A stretch of DNA of 64,000 nucleotides from Adiantum capillus-veneris (taxonomy: Eukaryota; Streptophyta; Polypodiopsida; Polypodiales; Pteridaceae): assembly GCA_014529385.2 (NCBI GenBank), contig CM043942.1, positions 112,316,141 through 112,380,140 of the forward strand, in the 5' to 3' direction. Shown here piece after piece: positions 43,069 to 54,560 of the stretch. The notes beneath the pieces are model-generated. The model was not told the DNA's origin, searched no databases, and was given only the letters and a program-made list of their open reading frames with translations. How positions within the stretch are numbered: position 1 is the stretch's first letter; each line of letters opens with the position of its first letter. The translations under genes and the position numbers were made by a program.

Positions 43069-44070
43069 GGCGAATCTGTGTTGTGCGAACAAAAGAGAAA
43101 ACAGTACCTTGGAGTGTAAAAAATCTCGTAGCGCTATCGAACACAGAGGCCGGTAGTGAGTCGTGCTAACTTTGTCGGCGGTCGTAAAGAAGGTGAATTT
43201 CGAGCCACGATAGAATTGGCGAAGAGGTGAAATCACCGAGGAACTTCAAATTGCTGATGACATTGAGGGTATTGAGAAAGTCGAGCTTCCCAATAAACTT
43301 GTTCGCATCATGTGCAGTCCAACAAGTTGCAAGTCATTTAATGTAGACTTGATGCACCGAACGTTGAATTCGAAGTCGTATTTTAAATCCCAAGCAACCA
43401 CGAAATCAGCAATTGACTTGTAGCTGAGGATGCACTTGAAAACACCGATCAATTCGTAGTGGCCGCCGATAACTAGATTTGCATCTTATGCAAGCGGCAA
43501 ATCGGTTGGAATTTGTGGTGTGCGAAACGGAAAAATCTAGTTTGCAGCCGGTTCATAATACTGAGTAATTCCTGCTCAACAAAAATTTGTGGTTGTTTGC
43601 CTTCCACCGGATCATGAGAACTGAGGGGAGGCTTGCCGGCACACGAAGGCTCGTCCTTGTGTTGCCTTGCCTGTGGGAAGGGCCACCTAGAATGGCCAAG
43701 GCTCAAAGCCAATGGCCAAAAGGCCTTGCAATATGAACTTGGTGGATTTTTTGACGAAAAAAAATACATAGGCAGCAGTCGACAACGCGAGGAGAGAGAA
43801 AGAACTTGGTGCGGCTTGCTCAGGCCTGTGGCGGCAGCGAGATGTTGGTAAAGCTCCTACCTCCCCAGGGCGCTTCCTTCAAGCCCAAGCCCTCACGATT
43901 CCGTGCACCACACAGTGGTTTCCAAAATGGGCAAGACTGCCCGATTTAGGCAGTGCCTTGCTAAAAATGGAAAAAACCCCACTAAAGCCATGGTTCTTAC
44001 CTAAAGACCCTATTTTTAGGAGCTAAAAGTGACCACGCCTAGAGAGAGAGAGAGGAAGAGAGACTCCTAA

Positions 44071-44082
44071 GCTCTGATACCA
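44071..44082 (-). other. Primer-binding site of element D (initiator tRNA-Met)
   Basis: Minus-strand TGGTATCAGAGC, the standard plant retrotransposon PBS, one base after the LTR. Confidence 0.85.
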
Positions 44083-44083
44083 G

Positions 44084-44246
44084 TGTAAGAAACTAGACCT
44101 GAGATCCTCCTCCCAACCTCCCTTTATAAAGGCGGGCTCCTAGCCCCTTGCCCTAGACAGATCCCATGTCCACATTGTCTAGCCCGACCCTTGGCCGTAG
44201 TCCATGACCATCCTAGTTCTTAGGGTGCAGGACCCTTGTCCTGACA
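44084..44246 (-). repeat. 5' LTR of element D
   Basis: 163 bp, nearly identical to 36850-37020. Contains 'ccctttataaagg' and ends next to the PBS. Confidence 0.85.
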
Positions 44247-44650
44247 TGGGTAACAAAATCATACCAGTTGCAGTGGTGGCCAGCCACTGCAGCATGATTT
44301 CGTGATTGGTGTTGCCTAAATCGGCGAATCTACACCAATAAGACGTGCTGCCTAAATCGGAGAATCTGCACTAATGCTACCTAAATAGGCGAATTTGAAT
44401 TTGGTATAAGTTTAAAAATCACGAATCTACAATTTATTAATGTGTTGCCTAGATCAACCGATCTGCACCAAGATGAGTATCTACACACTACCTAAATTAG
44501 CGAATTTGTGTATCTGTGACCAATGGACTAGACAAGACATAAATGGAAAAAGTATTTACTATGTGTGTGACACCATTTTGGAGTATAGCAAGGTACTTAC
44601 AAATTGTTGGTCACTATCCAGAGACCTTAGCTCACATGAGTAGCTGCATA

Positions 44651-44914
44651 GAAGAATAGACATAGGCGCTGGGTGAAATCTCCCCCCGGGCAAGAGTGAT
44701 CATTTTCCTCTTGCACGTATTTATTTATAGATTTCTTGAATGCCCAAAAATGAGTACAAATTGGCCAGCCGGTCATAAATGGCCGAAGCTCATAAAGAGC
44801 ACTTGAATAATAAAATGTACAATATATATATATTTCCATTCACATAGGCCTAGCTCGGTTTAGTCTTTTCCACCTGTCAGTTGCAATAAATAATAACATA
44901 TCAATTCCATAACA
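44651..44914 (-). repeat. Element G LTR, right copy
   Basis: Counterpart of 36171-36444; followed by CCCTG and the continuation of the older element. Confidence 0.8.
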
Positions 44915-45501
44915 CCCTGTAGGTTTGCCCAAGGAGTCGGTGGAATTCTTTCCTTGAAAACGTCGTGTGAAGGTTCCAAGAATGGACCATCCACTCTTAC
45001 TAAGTGATTTAGTAATCACAAGCCGGGTCTTACCCCAAAACTGTACTCATATAGGCACTCTTGGCGCTAAGAGGAGCTCCACTAAAGTTGGAGTCGTATT
45101 TACAACTAGATCTTTTTCACACCCAAAAATCCATAATCTGGGGTTTGTGTGAACAACCGTGCCATTGAAAATGCTGGCTTTATCCATACACCGTGGTAGA
45201 GATAAGACCTTATGAGTTTAACATGTTCAAAAACTCAACTTGACTTTCACACTTAAAGTGTGGAGTGCTAAAATAATGTCTAAAAAATCACTAATGGCAA
45301 GACTCTTGTTTGTCCATCATAATTGATGGGTACTTAACTGAATAGAATTGTTCGATCTTGAAAGGAATCACTAATGGATTACTAACAGATGGCTCTTAGC
45401 CTTTCCAAAATAGGTTGCAATAGATGGCTCTTAGCCCTTCCTATTACCTATTGCCCTAGAAAGAAAATCATGCCTCATTTTTCCTGTCCCGGATAGAAGT
45501 T

Positions 45502-45553
<52 letters not shown>

Positions 45554-47600
45554 TGCAGGGCTGAGGAAATCCCCTTATTTGAATGTGTTGTATGCCCTTT
45601 TCAAATGCTCCAATACAGACCATGTCTGTGTTATAACTTATCCTATAAGCGTACATCAGTGTAATTGTACCATGCCCTCGTAGAGAGAGATGTACTAGAA
45701 GTCACATCTTGACGCCGTTACCTTGTAAGTGATCGTGAGTGTATCAGGGTGCAGATGTATTGCATGTTGCCTGTGAATAAACATACAAATAAAATGTTGG
45801 AAAATAACACAACCGAGCTCATTCTTGACAGAGTAGCTAGTGCTATAGCGGAAGCGTATGCAATGATGGGTGTTGTACATCCATCAGAATAGTATGCCAT
45901 GCATACATATCAAAAAATAGAATGATAAGCCCTTTGCGTCAATGAAAGTCTCAACCATATGATCCCTTGGGATACATGCTTTGCACAATTACACTAGCAT
46001 GGATACATCACAGTGCACCATTGCGTACTATGAGCTTATATCCACATAGTGCCAAAGATGTGTGCTATTATCATTGATCTAGAATCAATGAATAATACCT
46101 TGGTACATAAGAGAATTCAGACTTCACATGAAGACAGGCAAAGCACATTATACAATGGCTTCTTATGGAGTCTGCCCAAGCACTTTGCTTTGCACAGCAG
46201 ATATATCCTTTCCCAAAAAGGAAAGTAAGACATAGACAAAAACAAACATAACTTAAATTGACTAAACTTGTCGTCCACTTGTGGCCAGGTTTTTGATAAT
46301 TCGATCGAATCCGTCTCATAGCCATATGTACCCCTTGAGGTAGCGTATGTATCATATACATGCCTACGTGTGATTGTAAAACCTTGCAGACATCATGGCA
46401 AGTGTCCCCTAGCGTGTATGGTAGTAGCATATTCCAAACGCTAAAAGCCGCAAGGCTAAATGTCAAAAGAAAAGCCGTGATCCACATAAGTACGCATGCA
46501 TTGCTATGATGGTTATAGCTAACACACATTCCTGCCAATTGACAATGGCAGAACAAGAGAAAGTCGACCTGCTTGACTTAATTTGTAGATGGAGCCTTGC
46601 TCCATTGATGTCTTGAAAAACTCGTTGGGTCACTTTTGCCGACGATGGGTAGATCTTGTTGTCGTATGATTGTTTTAATAATCGATAATTGGCCAAGAAA
46701 TCAATTTCAAGCAACTTGTTTTACAGCTTCATAATACTGAAGTTAATGATCGTCCTTGCCGAGTACGTTGACCATACAGTCATAGATTTATCGTTCAAGC
46801 CACAGGCCTTGCTTGTACATGCATGTACTGCTAAACCACTCTGTTTGCACTTAGTGTCGGTCATTCTTACACCTTGCAGACATTTGTGCTTGACAAACAT
46901 CCCTTGGAACAAGCTCCCCTTCCACCATAAACAATGGTTGCGAAGCTTGTTCTGACTAATGCAAAAATTCAACAAAATTGAAATGAATGAGAAACATCAA
47001 TTTCAAATTTATTGTACTTACCGGCCATTGAAAACGTCTATATTGGCATCGCCATCAGATAAGAATCAGTTTGTCGAAGTGGTGACCACGGCATGCATCA
47101 TATGCATGAAAGTTCTGCAATTGCAAACGTGTTATTTTAATTTTCCACATGCTTGGCATGTTGCACCATTGTCAAAAATGCCGTGCCCTTCATAGTCTCG
47201 GTCAATGCACTTCTCCTTGACTTCCCTCGATTCTCAGTTTCTTGGTTGAGTTTGGCCTTACCTTGGCCAAGCGTAATTCATATCGAGGCTCATGGCTTCC
47301 TTGGCATTTTTTCACACCCCACTTGCATGCCTTGCATGAGGTGTGGGTTTGAGTTTCCATGGTCGGGAATCGACTTCTTGTCAGTAGTCTCTGTCCGTGG
47401 TGGTCGTATCGATGCCGACTATCCTCGACTATACGCTCGTGCATGAGAACGGGAAAAAGAGTTAAGAACAGAAAGAAACTGTTTGCAGAAAGTTGAGAAA
47501 AAATCTGCAACGCATGGCGCCCGTGGCGGTGGCAACGACGCTCGTTGAATGGGGGGTGTGTAAGCCCCTTAATACCTTTCAAAGGGTGGCCAACCTTTGA
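44915..47600 (-). mobile_element. Element E: right part of the split gypsy-type retrotransposon
   Basis: Collinear with element D from about 40560 ('ggaattctttccttgaaaa', 'gggtcttaccccaaaac', 'ccgtggtagagataag') and with element A from about 45900 ('caagcactttgctttgcac', 'cgtcc'). Begins with the CCCTG duplication. A GA microsatellite lies at 45506-45550. No intact gag was seen; the right end is uncertain, with an LTR-like fragment near 47990-48055. Confidence 0.6.
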
Positions 47601-47701
47601 CTGTGGGTGGCCCCCAAATGGAAAACAAAACTAGAAAATAAAAACTTAAGCAGCAATGGCGACCACTGAGGAGCTACGAAGAGATTGCAGAATGTATTGT
47701 G

Positions 47702-47977
47702 ATGCTCGTCGGTGGGCTACGGCCCATGGTCGCGAATCATCTCGCATGGCGGCGCGCACTATTCAAGCCCGCCCTCACGGAAATTGATGCAGGTCAGAAT
47801 TCTTTCCCCCCTCGCCGCAAGCGGCCTTGCACGCAGGTGAAGCTCGTCGGCGGGCTACGGCCCATGGTCGCGAATCATCTCGCATGGCAGCGCGCACCAT
47901 TCAAGCCCGCCTTCGCGGAAATTGGTGCAGTTAAGAATTCTTTCCCCCCTCGCCGCAAGCGGCCTTGCACGCGGTCC
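47702..47977 (+). repeat. Two tandem 138-bp units, frame-preserving
   Basis: Copies start at about 47702 and 47840 ('gctcgtcggtgggctacgg' / 'gctcgtcggcgggctacgg'). The unit is 46 codons, so one frame stays open through both (LVGGLRPMVANHLAW, NSFPPRRKRPCT repeated). The differences are mostly single substitutions. GC-rich compared with its surroundings. Probably retroelement leader or LTR sequence; I do not call it a gene. Confidence 0.8.
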
Positions 47978-48056
47978 TTGACCTTCGACCTCCTCTTTGT
48001 CTGTTAAGCGGCCTTGCCCGGTGGTCCTTGACCACTGGGCTTTGCCCTTGGCATGA
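47978..48056 (-). mobile_element. Short LTR-like fragment
   Basis: 'ggtccttgaccactgggctttgcccttggcatga' (in pieces) matches the LTR end at 16990-17036. It may be the 5' LTR remnant of the element comprising C and E. Confidence 0.3.
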
Positions 48057-48105
48057 TAGCTAGGGGTCATTTAAGACCCCGTGTTACTTAGTATGGGGAG
48101 GAGGG

Positions 48106-48125
48106 GGAGAAGGGGGGGGGGGGGG

Positions 48126-48176
<51 letters not shown>

Positions 48177-48205
48177 GAAGAAGAAGAAGAGAGAGAGAGA
48201 GAAAG
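48106..48205. repeat. Poly-G followed by (GA)n
   Basis: About 18 G, then about 22 GA units, then GAA/GA repeats. Confidence 0.9.
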
Positions 48206-49499
48206 AGATTGATTGTGCTTTGTTTTCCGCAAATCTTGTTAACCATATTAGAGAGTTTAAGACTTTAGAGCCAATTTGGGAATTACCAATGTCTTAAAGA
48301 TTTGGCTATATGGAAAAATGTCAAATTGTTTTTTAAGGTCATAGACTTACTAATATGGTGTTTTAAGTTGACATGGCAATGCCATAATATTTATGTCCGA
48401 TTTTGATATGTTTGATCATGTCCCTAGATTTTAGATTGTATTATTTATTTGATTCAATCACTCTCTATTTTGTGCATTCATGCCATTTGTCTAAGTATGG
48501 TTGTGTCATTTGAAGATTCAACAAGAGTATATATCCTTAGAGAAGAAAATGGGGAGAGAGAGAGAGAGAGATTGATACCTTTCACCAAAGCAAGTTCCGT
48601 TGTTTCTTAATTGGTATCGTCTCTAATATGTTACCATTGTGATGTCCCAATATTGAGCTGTGTACTTCGCAAAAGAGTCATAAGAAGAGTTAGAATTTAT
48701 ATAAAGTGATGATATGGATCATTTGAAATATGTTCACTTTTAGATGTTGTTCTTTTTGTATGTTTGAAAAAAAAAGAAAATAAAACATGCAAGTCTCCTT
48801 GCATGAGGGAGTTTGCACAGTCCTCCCCAATTTTCATAATACGAGGGAACATGTCATACCCACAGCAGCGTACAATTTTCAGTGCATTCATTTCACTATG
48901 TTCTTAATTAGCGATCAAGAATAAAATGTGGTAGTTCTTACTCACCGCACAATCAAATATCTTGTGTCTGTAAATCTATATATATAGACTTGTGTGCATA
49001 CTTCTTTATATGTTGACTACAACGAAACATAATAACATCAGGAAGGTCTGAAATTGAAGTAGGATGCATGAAACATTTTTATCACTTGAAATGTTTTACA
49101 TTTAAAATTCGTGAATATTTTCATCGATACAAGTACAATACTATTTGACAACAAGGCTTCATTGGCTTTCATGACGATGTCAATGATAGAATTGTGACTC
49201 TGTATCAAACCTTGATTGCAATAATGGAGTTGGATATATTATGGAATCAACATACACGATTAGCAATATTATTGTGAATTCTTGTTGTCTCGCTTTGAGT
49301 CCAAATACTCTTTGCAGCGGCCATGGAGAAGCTGTGGAATACTGAGTGGCCATTTGGGATGCATGAGGTTTATCGTTTTCAATTCTACAAACAACCTGCT
49401 CACCACAGGATGAGTTGAAAAAACCATCCAATGATCTGTCTTGGCATACAAGCAAGATGTTCTGTTTCAACAGCCCGTGTCTAACAATATCATTGTCGC
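48206..49499. other. No gene seen
   Basis: AT-rich sequence with another short GA tract (48553-48570). No coding motif, terminal repeat or RNA gene recognised. Confidence 0.5.
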
Positions 49500-52400
49500 C
49501 CAAATTGGAGTCCTACAGAATGACACATGCCTTCAAGGTGCAAGCATAGGTGATCACATCTAGAGAAACATCCTCGCCTTGCATCTGCTGAAAACAACCC
49601 AGAGCTGCTTGCCTTGCACAATCAATTGGCATTACAAAAGGCAACATTCTGGATAGGAAAATCGTCAAGTAGCTTTTTGAAGTAAACTAAATTTGGCATA
49701 TATTTCAAGCATAAGCATGACTATTTTTTCAACATCCCTTAACCAAAAATATCATTGTGATTGCATTTAGGAAGATGCCATATCTTTGTATCTGCTATAA
49801 GCAGCCTAGAGCTTTCTGGCCCTCTCCCTACTGGGCATATTCCGCAGTCAATGCACTCCAAGCAATGCCAAGCACAACTCTTTTTTAAGTAGCCCTTGAC
49901 TAATAATATCATCCAAGACAAAGATTGCATCTCGAGAGATGTCGTTGTTTCACATCCGTTGAAGGCTTCTTGGTCCTACCACATTTTTTGTACATGTTGA
50001 CCAAGGCAATGCCAATCATAACTCTTTTTTTCAACAGCCCTCGCCCCCTAGCTAATGATATCATTCCAAGAGTCCACATTTCAGATAGGAATCTCCTTAA
50101 GCATTGGCGTAGAGCCACATGCCTTTGAGATGTGAGCATAGCCTTCAAAGTATAGCTCATTGAATGTGGAGAGATACACTTGCTTCGCATCAGCTAGAAG
50201 CAACATATATCTTTTTGGCCCTGCTCTTGATGCGCACATTCCATAATTAGTGCATTCCAAGAGGCAACATTACAAACAGAGCATCTTCCAAATTGCCACA
50301 TGCCTTCATGATGAAAGCATAGGTGATTACATGTAGTAATATGTGCTTGTTTCATATAGACAGAGGTTCCTACCAGATCCCCTTCGCCCTATCCTTATCG
50401 GGTATATCTCACAACCAATGCACTTAAAGAGACGAGATTCCAATATCCAGCCATAGCAAGTAAGGATTGGGCTCTGATATATCCTAAAAGGAAGGCTAAG
50501 ATTGAAGTTGGGGATAGGAAGAGTGAATTTTGTTGCCCATACCAGCATCTTGCATAGTGTAGCCTAACTTTAAGCCAAAAGCACAGGTGATTGCATCAGG
50601 AGCAATGTCCTTGCTTTGGATTGGCTGAAAACAGCCCATGGATTCATGGCCGTGCCACATTTGGCATACATGTCGACCAAGTCAATGCAATCATAACATT
50701 TTTTTTGACATCCGTTGAGTAAAAATATCACATTGTAAGTTCTTTTGCCCAAGGTTCTTTGCATTTCCTGAAAACAGCCCAAAGCTTTTGTATTGAGCAT
50801 ATCCTTCAATGAGTGTGTTCAAAGAGACAAAATTCTGGAGAGAAAGCTCCTCAAGCACTTTTTGGTGCTTTCTCAAGAGCCCCACATGTCTCATATGTGA
50901 TTACTTCTCCTACATAGTGCCACATGCCTTCAAGATGCAAGCATAGGTGACTACATCAGGACAAATGTCCTCGCTTTGCATGTTGCTCCTACGTAGTGCC
51001 GCCTGCCTTCAAGATGCAATCAGAGGTGATTAGATAAAGACAAATGTCCTCGCGTCGCATGTTGGAAACAGCCAGCCAGGGCTTCTTGACCTTGTCCTTC
51101 TTGGGCATATCACGCAATCAATGCACTTTTGAAGAGAGGACATTTTGATAGCCAGCCATAGGATTTTGGCCATGTCCGTGTTGTGCATATCTTGCAACCA
51201 ATGCACTTGAAGACACAAAATTCTAGACATCAAGGCAATGCCAGATGCCTTCAAGGCAAAAGCATAGTTGATTGCATCTGGAGAGATTCCCTCGCTTTGT
51301 ATCTATTGAAAACAGCCCAACGCTTTTGCTCATCTCAACACCTTCCAATAACTTTGCAAAGAACTCTAACCCACTTGATCATTGGCATCAACTCCTCTGT
51401 GTGAAAAAAGTAAGTCGGAGTTTGAGGTTGGATCTCCGTAACCATGTTATGATGTTGTGAGAGAAGTTGGAGGCCAAAAGTTGCAGAGCAAGTAAGGATT
51501 AGGTTTTGATATATACCAGGAGGAAGTCTTAGACTGAAGCTGAAAATAGGAAGAGTATTTACGTGGTGGTGAATGGCCAAATTTGGTTGAGTCTATGTTA
51601 GGTTGCTATGGAGCATGAGAGCCAGAGAAATTGTTGGTGCAAGTCTTAGACTGTTGGAGTTGAGAAGCGGGTTCTTGGACCCGTTTACTCAGATATGTTG
51701 ATCGGCCAAGGTTCCATTTTCAAGCTCCAAGTTGAAGGTTTGTGACATGTGTTGAGGTTGAGACTCTTCTCTCAAAACATGCGCACATCTAGCATATACG
51801 CCGCTGAATTGCTTAACAACCCCTAACTAGCAATATCATCGCATGAATTATGTTTCCCATATTGGCGTTCTACATGTTACCACATGCCTTAAAGATGAAA
51901 GCATTTGTGATTGCATATAGAGAAATGGCCTTGCTTTGCATTCACTAAAAACAGCCCAAAGATTTTTGTGTTGTGCATATTCCACAATTGGTAGTGCGTT
52001 CCAAGAGACAAAATTTCAGACAAAAAGCTTGCATATGTGATCGTTGCTTCTATGTAGTGAAAGCATAGGTGATTACATTAGAGGAGAAATGTCCTCGCTT
52101 TACATCCTGAAAAGAGCCAGCTAGAGCTTCATGCCCTTGTCCCTGTTGGCCATATCCCACAATCAATGTACTTAAAGAGATGGCATTCTGGACAATGCGA
52201 CATGCCTAGGTGATCCCATCTGAAAAGATGCGCTCACTCTGCATTTGATGAAAATGGTCCAGGGATCATGGCCCTATCAAATTTGGCAAACATGTCGACC
52301 AAGGTAGTGCCAAGCATTACATTTTTTTTAAACTATCCCTCACTAACAATATCATCCATGAATAAGAAGTTATTGCCTCTAAAAATATCCATCCCCTTTG

Positions 52401-53060
52401 TCACTCTCTCTTTATCTTTTAAACATTCTCTCATCTTGATCATGTCTTTTGCGATCTTCATCATCATGTCGATCATGTCTATTGTGATCTCCATCATCAT
52501 CTCTTCTACAACTTTTGCAATTGTGTCAAATTTCATGACATTCACTTATGAAGGACCAGCTTTTGATGCATGGAGCGTGGATTTGCATTACCTTAAAATA
52601 GTGTGGAGCTCCCTTGTCCTACCAATGTTCAGTACATCTCGCTACAGCGTGGTGGATCTTATTGGCCCTATCCCTGCTGGACATATCTCGCAATCAATGC
52701 ACCAGAAGAGATGACATTCTGGATATCAAAGGCAATGCCAAATGCCTGCAAGACAAAAGCATAGGTGATTGCATCTGGATAGATGTCATTGTTTTGCATC
52801 TAGTGAAAATAGCCAAGGGCTTTTTTCCATCTGAGCATCTTCCAAATCTCCACATGCCTTCAAGATGAAAGCATAGGTGATTGCATACAGAGATGCGCTC
52901 ACTTCATTTAGAGAGATGTGACGCTTCACATGAGCTGAAAATAGTCTAAAGATTCCTTGCTCTACTAAAGTTTGGTGCATCTCGCAATATGTGTGTTTCA
53001 AGAGGCGGCATTCTGTACAAGAAGGTCCTCAAGTGCTTTTGTGCCTTCTAAAAAACACCA
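49500..53060 (-). pseudogene. Decayed PLS-type PPR protein gene
   Basis: On the minus strand about a dozen copies of a D.ITYAC.LKACG-type stretch recur (near 49540, 50150, 50310, 50590, 50945, 51020, 51260, 51900, 52065, 52200, 52765, 52875). Other recognisable pieces are KHQKVLEELSLQNFVSLNTL and IEGYAQY (50890-50780), VMIGIALVNMYKKCG (50030), LVDMYAKCG (50680) and ITYAFILKACGD (52880). These are the L/S/P motifs of plant pentatricopeptide repeat proteins, which bind organelle RNA. Frames change every few dozen codons and spacing is irregular, so this is an old pseudogene. No DYW or E domain was found. Confidence 0.8.
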
Positions 53061-53626
53061 TATTTGGCATACAAGTCATCCCATGCAAAGCCAAGAAAAA
53101 CCATTCAAAAGGTCACAAAGATCCTTATGTTCTTACTCAAACCATACATCATCCCATGGCTCAAACTCATTGCTTTGATGCGAAATGTGACACCAACAAA
53201 GATTATAAGTCAGCATGTTATACGGACTCCCCCTCAACTGATCTAACTTTTCAACATGCCTAATAGAGCTTTTTTATGTGTGTATGTATCTGCCCCATTG
53301 AGCTTTTTGGAGATACAACAAGATGCTGGTCATTAGTGCCTCTTTTGTGGGGATTCTCAGATTGAATTTAACACCTCCTCATGCTCATGCATCAACCATT
53401 TTGAGCAACTTAAAGATGATTTGCAAGAAGTTTTCAAGAAGTTTTCAAGGAGTTTTCTAGAATGAAAGAGGAGTCCATGGTATGCAAGAGCGTTGATGGA
53501 TCTCCAAGATATGACTTCCTTACATTTCTAGACGATTTTGCACAAATTTGGGAGACTCATGGAGTAAAGAAGTAGACACTGGGAGAAGAGAGAATTCTGT
53601 TTATGCTTCTCTCCCCTGTCAATAAG
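53061..53626 (+). other. Fragment of unrecognised coding sequence
   Basis: A plus-strand stretch near 53457-53570 reads FSRMKEESMVCKSVDGSPRY then DFLTFLDDFAQIWETHGVKK before a stop. It looks protein-like but I cannot assign it. It ends at the start of element F. Confidence 0.3.
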
Positions 53627-54528
53627 TGTTAGTAGCAAGATAACTCGGATAACATTTTTCGAAGCTTTTATTGTAAACACGCTTATTATTTTGATGAATC
53701 GGGAACGTTGTAACTCCTACTTTCCAGATGAACAATGTAATTGATGAGCCGTGGCTACAAGCTTCCAGATTGTATCAACCTATCTTCAGTTAGAGCTTCC
53801 AGATTATTAGTTTTGACCACAAAAACCTTGGCTAAGGAATTAAAGCAAAATTTTGTAAGTACGTATTTTGTAAGTTTTGGATAATAGAAACACGGTGTTA
53901 GCTAATGGCACTCCCTTTTCTTCTTCTGGCATTTCCTACTCCTTTTTCGGTTGTCACATTGCACTGCCGTCTATTGTGTTGCAACCGCAGGTAAGAGCTC
54001 TACGCATTGACGTAAGCATTTCATGGTAATCCGTAGCTTTTGGTGTCGTCAATCCGCGGCCTAATTTCATCATAAGTAAAAATTTAAGCTTAAAAGTCAT
54101 AAAATAAGTATACGTAAGGTATTCGGGCATTATTGCTAAGCATTTAGATGCAATTTGGATCGAAAACAACTAAGTCAGAAACTCACTGTACTGTTAATAA
54201 TCGTGATTTTTGCACTTGACCTAAAGTGAGATTTGAGACCATAAGCATGTGTGCTTAGGTCTTATAAACATGTCCTAGAAGTTTTGTAACGTTTAGATGT
54301 CATTTGATACTGTAACGGTTATGATTTGTTGCCGATTAATGACTAGCTTTTGGTGATTTCTAGCATTTGAGTGTAGCTTGAGATAGATGCCAGTTATTTG
54401 TTGTTTTCCAAGAGATTGACAACATCTTGTAGCCTCTTGCACTAGTCGAGTCAGCTTTGTCCCATGGATTGACAATTATATTCGTGGTTCGTGCTATGTC
54501 TGCAATAAGATAGGAGTGAGGTTAAACA
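53627..54528 (+). repeat. Probable 5' LTR of element F
   Basis: Starts TGTTAGTAGCAAGATAACTC and ends GTTAAACA, 13 bp before the PBS. With no second copy in the window the left boundary is inferred from the TG start. Confidence 0.5.
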
Positions 54529-54541
54529 ACCGTTCCATATT

Positions 54542-54560
54542 TGGCGCCACTGCCGGGGAT
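54542..54560 (+). other. Primer-binding site of element F (tRNA-Asp type)
   Basis: TGGCGCCACTGCCGGGGAT, one or two mismatches from the common plant gypsy PBS. Confidence 0.75.

Larger units (their letters stand above)
36850..44246 (-). mobile_element. Element D: gypsy-type LTR retrotransposon, 7.4 kb
   Basis: Both LTRs are present and, on the minus strand, start TGTCAGGACAAGGG and end TTACA. The flanks CGGGT (36845-36849) and TGGGT (44247-44251) differ at one base, consistent with an aged 5-bp duplication. It has a perfect PBS after the 5' LTR, a gag-like frame with a zinc knuckle, and a polyprotein tail (FVFEDENSSLREK-stop) abutting the 3' LTR with a purine-rich AAGGGAGAAG. No RT or integrase frame survives. 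A solo LTR and a long inverted repeat are inserted in it. Confidence 0.85.
35941..44914 (-). mobile_element. Element G: copia-like LTR element carrying nested insertions
   Basis: Direct repeats of about 265-275 bp at its ends (36171-36444 and 44651-44914) both finish CATAACA, i.e. start TGTTATGG on the minus strand. A purine-rich tract ('ccaatggagaggta') precedes the left one on that strand. The sequence is flanked by CCCTG on both sides (35936-35940, 44915-44919) at exactly the point where the older element is interrupted. Most of its interior is element D. The far end of the left repeat is blurred by GA expansion, so the LTR length is uncertain. Copia assignment rests only on the LTR start. 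Confidence 0.55.

Noticed and set aside
47699-48007. 102-codon plus-strand frame across the 138-bp duplication as a real protein
   Set aside because: The frame stays open mainly because the unit is a multiple of three; it sits in retroelement debris and has no recognisable domain.
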